Source: Sphingopyxis sp.
GTDB taxonomy: Bacteria; Pseudomonadota; Alphaproteobacteria; Sphingomonadales; Sphingomonadaceae
Direction of reading: 5' to 3'
Assembly: GCA_026125835.1 (NCBI GenBank)
Contig: JAHCKJ010000082.1
Location: 1-8,523 of the forward strand
Length of the DNA: 8,523 nucleotides
Below the pieces are notes generated by a model that did not search any database, had not been told where the DNA came from, and saw nothing but the letters and a program-made list of their open reading frames with translations. Position numbers and translations under genes: made by a program. Shown one piece after another: positions 5,991 to 8,523 of the stretch (position 1 is the first letter of the stretch; each line of letters starts with the position of its first letter).

Positions 5991-6014
5991 ATTTGCATAC
6001 CAAGGGACAGAGCA

Positions 6015-6419
6015 TTGGACGAAATCCTGGTCGATTGGGAAGAATTTCGCGCCACGCGCGCCCAGCTGGGCGCCGCGTTCGTGCGGATTCTGGGCTATTT
6101 TCGCGAGGACGGGACCAAATCGGTGGCCGCGATCGAGGATGCGATGCGCGCGCGCGACGCGCGCGGGCTGGTGATGCCCGCGCATACGCTGAAAAGCGAA
6201 GCGCGCCAGTTCGGCGGCGAAAAGCTCGGCGCCGTCGCCGAGGACATCGAAATGTTCGCGCGCCATTGCGTCGAAAGCCAGATCAGCCCCGACGAATATC
6301 TGCCGCGCGTGGTCGAACTGCGCAAATTGTTCGAGGAAACGCTGAGCGCGCTCGAACGCGAGGCCAATCCGCTGGTCCAGCGGCGCCCGACCGGTTTCGG
6401 CCGCGCCGTGACCTATTGA
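6015..6419 (+). CDS. Stand-alone Hpt (histidine phosphotransfer) protein
   Basis: A 134-residue, mostly helical protein. The Hpt signature AHTLKSEARQFGGEKLGAVAED places the phospho-accepting His at residue 57, followed by Lys60 and the Gly pair of the helix turn. Hpt proteins pass phosphate between hybrid sensor kinases and response regulators; no kinase or regulator is beside it, so its partners must be encoded elsewhere. The start is TTG at 6015 with AAGGGA about 8 nt upstream. The next in-frame Met (residue 44) would remove the first helices, so the TTG start is preferred. The C-terminal 20 residues (REANPLVQRRPTGFGRAVTY) lie outside the helical bundle. Its stop overlaps the convergent DUF418 gene by 7 nt. 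It is not the larger ChpT type and has no kinase ATPase-like domain. Confidence 0.83.
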   Translation: MDEILVDWEEFRATRAQLGAAFVRILGYFREDGTKSVAAIEDAMRARDARGLVMPAHTLKSEARQFGGEKLGAVAEDIEMFARHCVESQISPDEYLPRVVELRKLFEETLSALEREANPLVQRRPTGFGRAVTY

Positions 6420-7666
6420 TCCGCGCCGCTCTTGCGCATCGGTTGAAGCTGTCCGCGCGCCAGGCTGCGCCACAGCCATTCGAGCGGGCCATAGTGAAAC
6501 CGGTCGAGCCAGGGCTTTGACCACAATAGCATCAGCACCCACATCGCGGCGCAAAAGAGATAGAGCGACCAGCGCCCGACCTCGCCGAACAGGCCCAGCC
6601 CGTATCCGTAAAACACCGTGGTCATCACGATGCTGGTCCCCAGATAGTTGGTAAAGGCGGCGCGGCCCGCCGCGGCCACGCGCGCCAGCCACGCGCTGTT
6701 CGCTGCGGCGCGAACGAGCAGGATCAGCAGGGCCGCATAGCCCATCGTCATCATCAACCGTCCCGGGGCGGCCCACGCCAGAAAGACGTTGATCGATACG
6801 ATATAGTCGAAATCCGCGCGCCACTGGATCCACGCCACCAGCAGGGTGAGCGCGACTCCCGGCGGCAGCCAGCGCGTCGCCATCCGCCGGTATTCGCCGC
6901 TGTTCCACGATCCGGTCAGGAAGCCGTTGCGATAAAGCGCCATGCCCAGCATCATCAGGGGCAGCGTTTCAAAGAAGGACATCAGCACCATGACCAGCGG
7001 ATCGGCGGCATTGTCGAGGCGGTCCTGCAGGATCGGCAAATAAGGCCCGCGGAACAGCGCCAGTTCGTCGGCAACCTCGTCGTCGATCGCCGCATATTCC
7101 TCGCGCAACGACTGCCCCGCTTCCGCCATCGGCGACGATGGATCGCCGGCAGCGCCGGCCACGGCGAGTTGCGCGCCGAAGAACAACGATGTCAGCACGA
7201 CGCCGACCGCGAACAGCCAGAGCGCCCGTTTGACCAGCCGCTCCGCTTCCCAGTTGCGATAGCGAAACGCCAGGCAACCGATGGCGGCGTACAGGAACAA
7301 TATGTCGCCCCACCAGATGAAATAGAAATGGCACAGGCCGAACACCGCGAGCCACGCCATGCGCCGGTAATGCACCGACCGCGGGTTTTGCCCGCCCGCC
7401 GCGGCGCGGTCGATGATGAGCAACATGCTGGCGCCGAACAGGATGGAGAACAGCCCGCGCATCTTGCCGTCGAACAGGATGAAACCAAATGCCCAGGCGG
7501 CGATGTCGGATGAAGTTTCGCCGCCATAGGCGCGCGGCGACACATAGGCCATTTCGGGCATTGCAAAGGCGATAATGTTCATCGCCAATATGCCCATGAC
7601 GGCAAAACCGCGCATCGCGTCGAGAGTCATCAATCGTGCGCCGTCCGTGCCGGGAATATCCGTCAT
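6413..7666 (-). CDS. DUF418 family (YeiB-like) polytopic membrane protein
   Basis: A 417-residue integral membrane protein with roughly 9-10 predicted helices. Family marks: DAMRGFAVMGILAMNI (16-31), FDGKMRGLFSILFGAS (65-80), RRMAWLAVFGLCH and WWGDILFLY (101-126), FTNYLGTSI (338-346), and the C-terminal GPLEWLWRSL (393-402) diagnostic of DUF418. The family is related in layout to membrane acyltransferases of the YeiB/heparan-glucosaminide acetyltransferase group, but substrate and reaction are unproven. A soluble acidic loop (about 171-208) divides the two membrane halves. GGAGG 5 nt before the ATG at 7666 supports the start. It is divergent from the Coq4 gene and convergent with the Hpt gene, so it is probably transcribed alone. 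Confidence 0.9.
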   Translation of the reverse strand: MTDIPGTDGARLMTLDAMRGFAVMGILAMNIIAFAMPEMAYVSPRAYGGETSSDIAAWAFGFILFDGKMRGLFSILFGASMLLIIDRAAAGGQNPRSVHYRRMAWLAVFGLCHFYFIWWGDILFLYAAIGCLAFRYRNWEAERLVKRALWLFAVGVVLTSLFFGAQLAVAGAAGDPSSPMAEAGQSLREEYAAIDDEVADELALFRGPYLPILQDRLDNAADPLVMVLMSFFETLPLMMLGMALYRNGFLTGSWNSGEYRRMATRWLPPGVALTLLVAWIQWRADFDYIVSINVFLAWAAPGRLMMTMGYAALLILLVRAAANSAWLARVAAAGRAAFTNYLGTSIVMTTVFYGYGLGLFGEVGRWSLYLFCAAMWVLMLLWSKPWLDRFHYGPLEWLWRSLARGQLQPMRKSGADQ

Positions 7667-7744
7667 GCCGCCCTCCGCTGTGTTATTGTTCTGCTACGGT
7701 GATCGCGGCGACCGGTCCAGCGTCATCGCGATCGGTTTCATCTA

Positions 7745-7773
7745 TTGACATTATTGTCAGTAATGCTATCTGC
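7745..7773 (+). promoter_or_regulatory. Putative Coq4-gene promoter overlapped by a TGACA palindrome
   Basis: TTGACA (7745-7750) is a perfect -35 match. TATCTG (7767-7772, spacer 16) is the best nearby -10 and is weak. The palindrome TGACA-TTAT-TGTCA (7746-7759) covers the -35 box, the place where a TetR-type repressor would act. No regulator gene is in the window, so the binding protein is unknown. The same site could affect the divergent DUF418 gene, whose start is 79 nt away. Confidence 0.5.
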
Positions 7774-7804
7774 GGCATACCCGAATGTGAAAAAGAGATT
7801 CGCG

Positions 7805-8523
7805 ATGACCACCATCCCCCTCTCGCATCCCGATCGCACCGACGGCGGGTTTCGTCCGCTCAAGGCATGGCGCCATTTCCGCAAGCTGATCGCCGACAAG
7901 GAAGACACCGAACAGGTGTTTCATATCCTGGAGGCGCTGCGCGACCGTCGCTTTGCCCGTTCGGCCGAGCGCTTTTTCGCGACCCCGACCGGGCGCAAGG
8001 TGATGGCGGAGCGGCAATATCTGCCCGCCATGCTCGACGACCACGACACGTTGCGCCAGCTGCCGGAGGGCAGCGTCGGGCGTACCTATGTCGACTTCAT
8101 GGAACGCGAGGGACTGACGGCGCAGGGGCTGGTCGACGAGTTCGACAAATTTCGTCACGGCCAGCCTCGCCATGACGACATGCTTGAACTTTATGGCAAC
8201 CGGCTGCGCGACACGCACGACCTGTTCCACATCCTGACCGGTTACGGCCGCGACGCGCTGGGCGAACAATGCGTCCTCGCCTTTTCGTACAGCCAGACGC
8301 CGAGCTGGGGCACCCTGTTCATCGCCTGGGCCGGCGCGCGCGAAATCCGCAAGGGGTTCGGCAAACGCTATCCGATCTATGGCGCGGTGCGCGAGGGCCA
8401 GCGGATCGGCCGCGCCGCGCAGCAGATCGCCTATCAGGATATCGAGGCGCTGCTCGCCGAACCGCTCGATGCCGCCCGCCAGCGGTTGGGGATCGCCGAA
8501 CCCAGGGTCTACAAGCAGGTCCA
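7805..8523 (+). CDS. Coq4-family ubiquinone biosynthesis protein (3' end outside window)
   Basis: The first 239 residues are visible; the frame is open to the window edge. Coq4 proteins act in ubiquinone synthesis and have been linked to C1 decarboxylation-hydroxylation of the ring precursor in eukaryotes. The family metal-binding motif HDxxHx11E is present: His138, Asp139, His142 and Glu154 in RDTHDLFHILTGYGRDALGE. The downstream segment WGTLFIAWAGAREIRKGFGKRYPIYGAVREG has the expected Coq4 shape. The ATG at 7805 is used; a GTG at 7787 is in frame (adding VKKRFA) and cannot be excluded, since the ribosome site is weak (AAAGAG). Bacterial Coq4 homologues, including those I recall from sphingomonads, have not all been shown to make ubiquinone, so I leave the symbol empty. 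Confidence 0.88.
   Translation, partial: MTTIPLSHPDRTDGGFRPLKAWRHFRKLIADKEDTEQVFHILEALRDRRFARSAERFFATPTGRKVMAERQYLPAMLDDHDTLRQLPEGSVGRTYVDFMEREGLTAQGLVDEFDKFRHGQPRHDDMLELYGNRLRDTHDLFHILTGYGRDALGEQCVLAFSYSQTPSWGTLFIAWAGAREIRKGFGKRYPIYGAVREGQRIGRAAQQIAYQDIEALLAEPLDAARQRLGIAEPRVYKQV

Noticed and set aside
5667..6908. 413-codon minus-strand open frame across the sulfurtransferase, Hpt and DUF418 3' region
   Set aside because: It is antisense to, or out of frame with, three well-supported genes and has no coherent protein character.

Overview
The window looks like chromosomal DNA of a Sphingomonadaceae alphaproteobacterium, possibly Sphingopyxis-like. The evidence is high GC, the family-typical form of PanB, BamB and Der, and at the left edge a short palindrome (arms ATGCTGAA/TTCAGCAT) of a type I remember as dispersed in sphingomonad genomes. 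Genus placement is inference. Most of the content is core housekeeping. I see no phage, transposase, tRNA, rRNA or CRISPR array.

Layout. (1) Positions 1-935, minus strand: a compact three-gene unit. It encodes a four-helix membrane protein with a DERD motif, a 46-residue single-helix membrane protein whose N-terminus resembles that of its neighbour, and a 73-residue XRE-type regulator that overlaps the small gene by 8 nt. A strong GC hairpin follows the unit. (2) 936-1061: an AT-rich divergent intergenic region with two pairs of direct repeats, each pair offset by 21 bp. (3) 1062-1925, plus: panB, interrupted by one in-frame TAG where the family has tyrosine, otherwise intact and followed by an intrinsic terminator. 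(4) 2044-5899, plus: a YfgM-like TPR_21 membrane protein, bamB, der and a TusA-like sulfurtransferase. The yfgM-bamB-der order is the same as in E. coli (hisS-yfgM-bamB-der), although hisS is not upstream here. Between bamB and der are two hairpins sharing the same arm sequence. (5) 6015-6419, plus: a stand-alone Hpt phosphotransfer protein. (6) 6413-7666, minus: a DUF418 (YeiB-like) membrane protein, convergent with and overlapping the Hpt gene by 7 nt. (7) 7805 to the window end, plus: a Coq4-family protein, cut by the window edge, with a TGACA-N4-TGTCA palindrome on its putative promoter.

Functional reading. The central cluster combines outer-membrane protein assembly (BamB), periplasmic/secretion-linked quality control (YfgM-like), ribosome assembly (Der) and sulfur relay (TusA-like). 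PanB makes ketopantoate for CoA. Coq4 acts in ubiquinone synthesis. The least ordinary items are the amber codon in panB, the tiny membrane-protein paralogue overlapping the XRE gene, the paired interchangeable hairpins before der, and the operator-like repeats in the two divergent promoter regions. I found no clear sign of a wholly new system.
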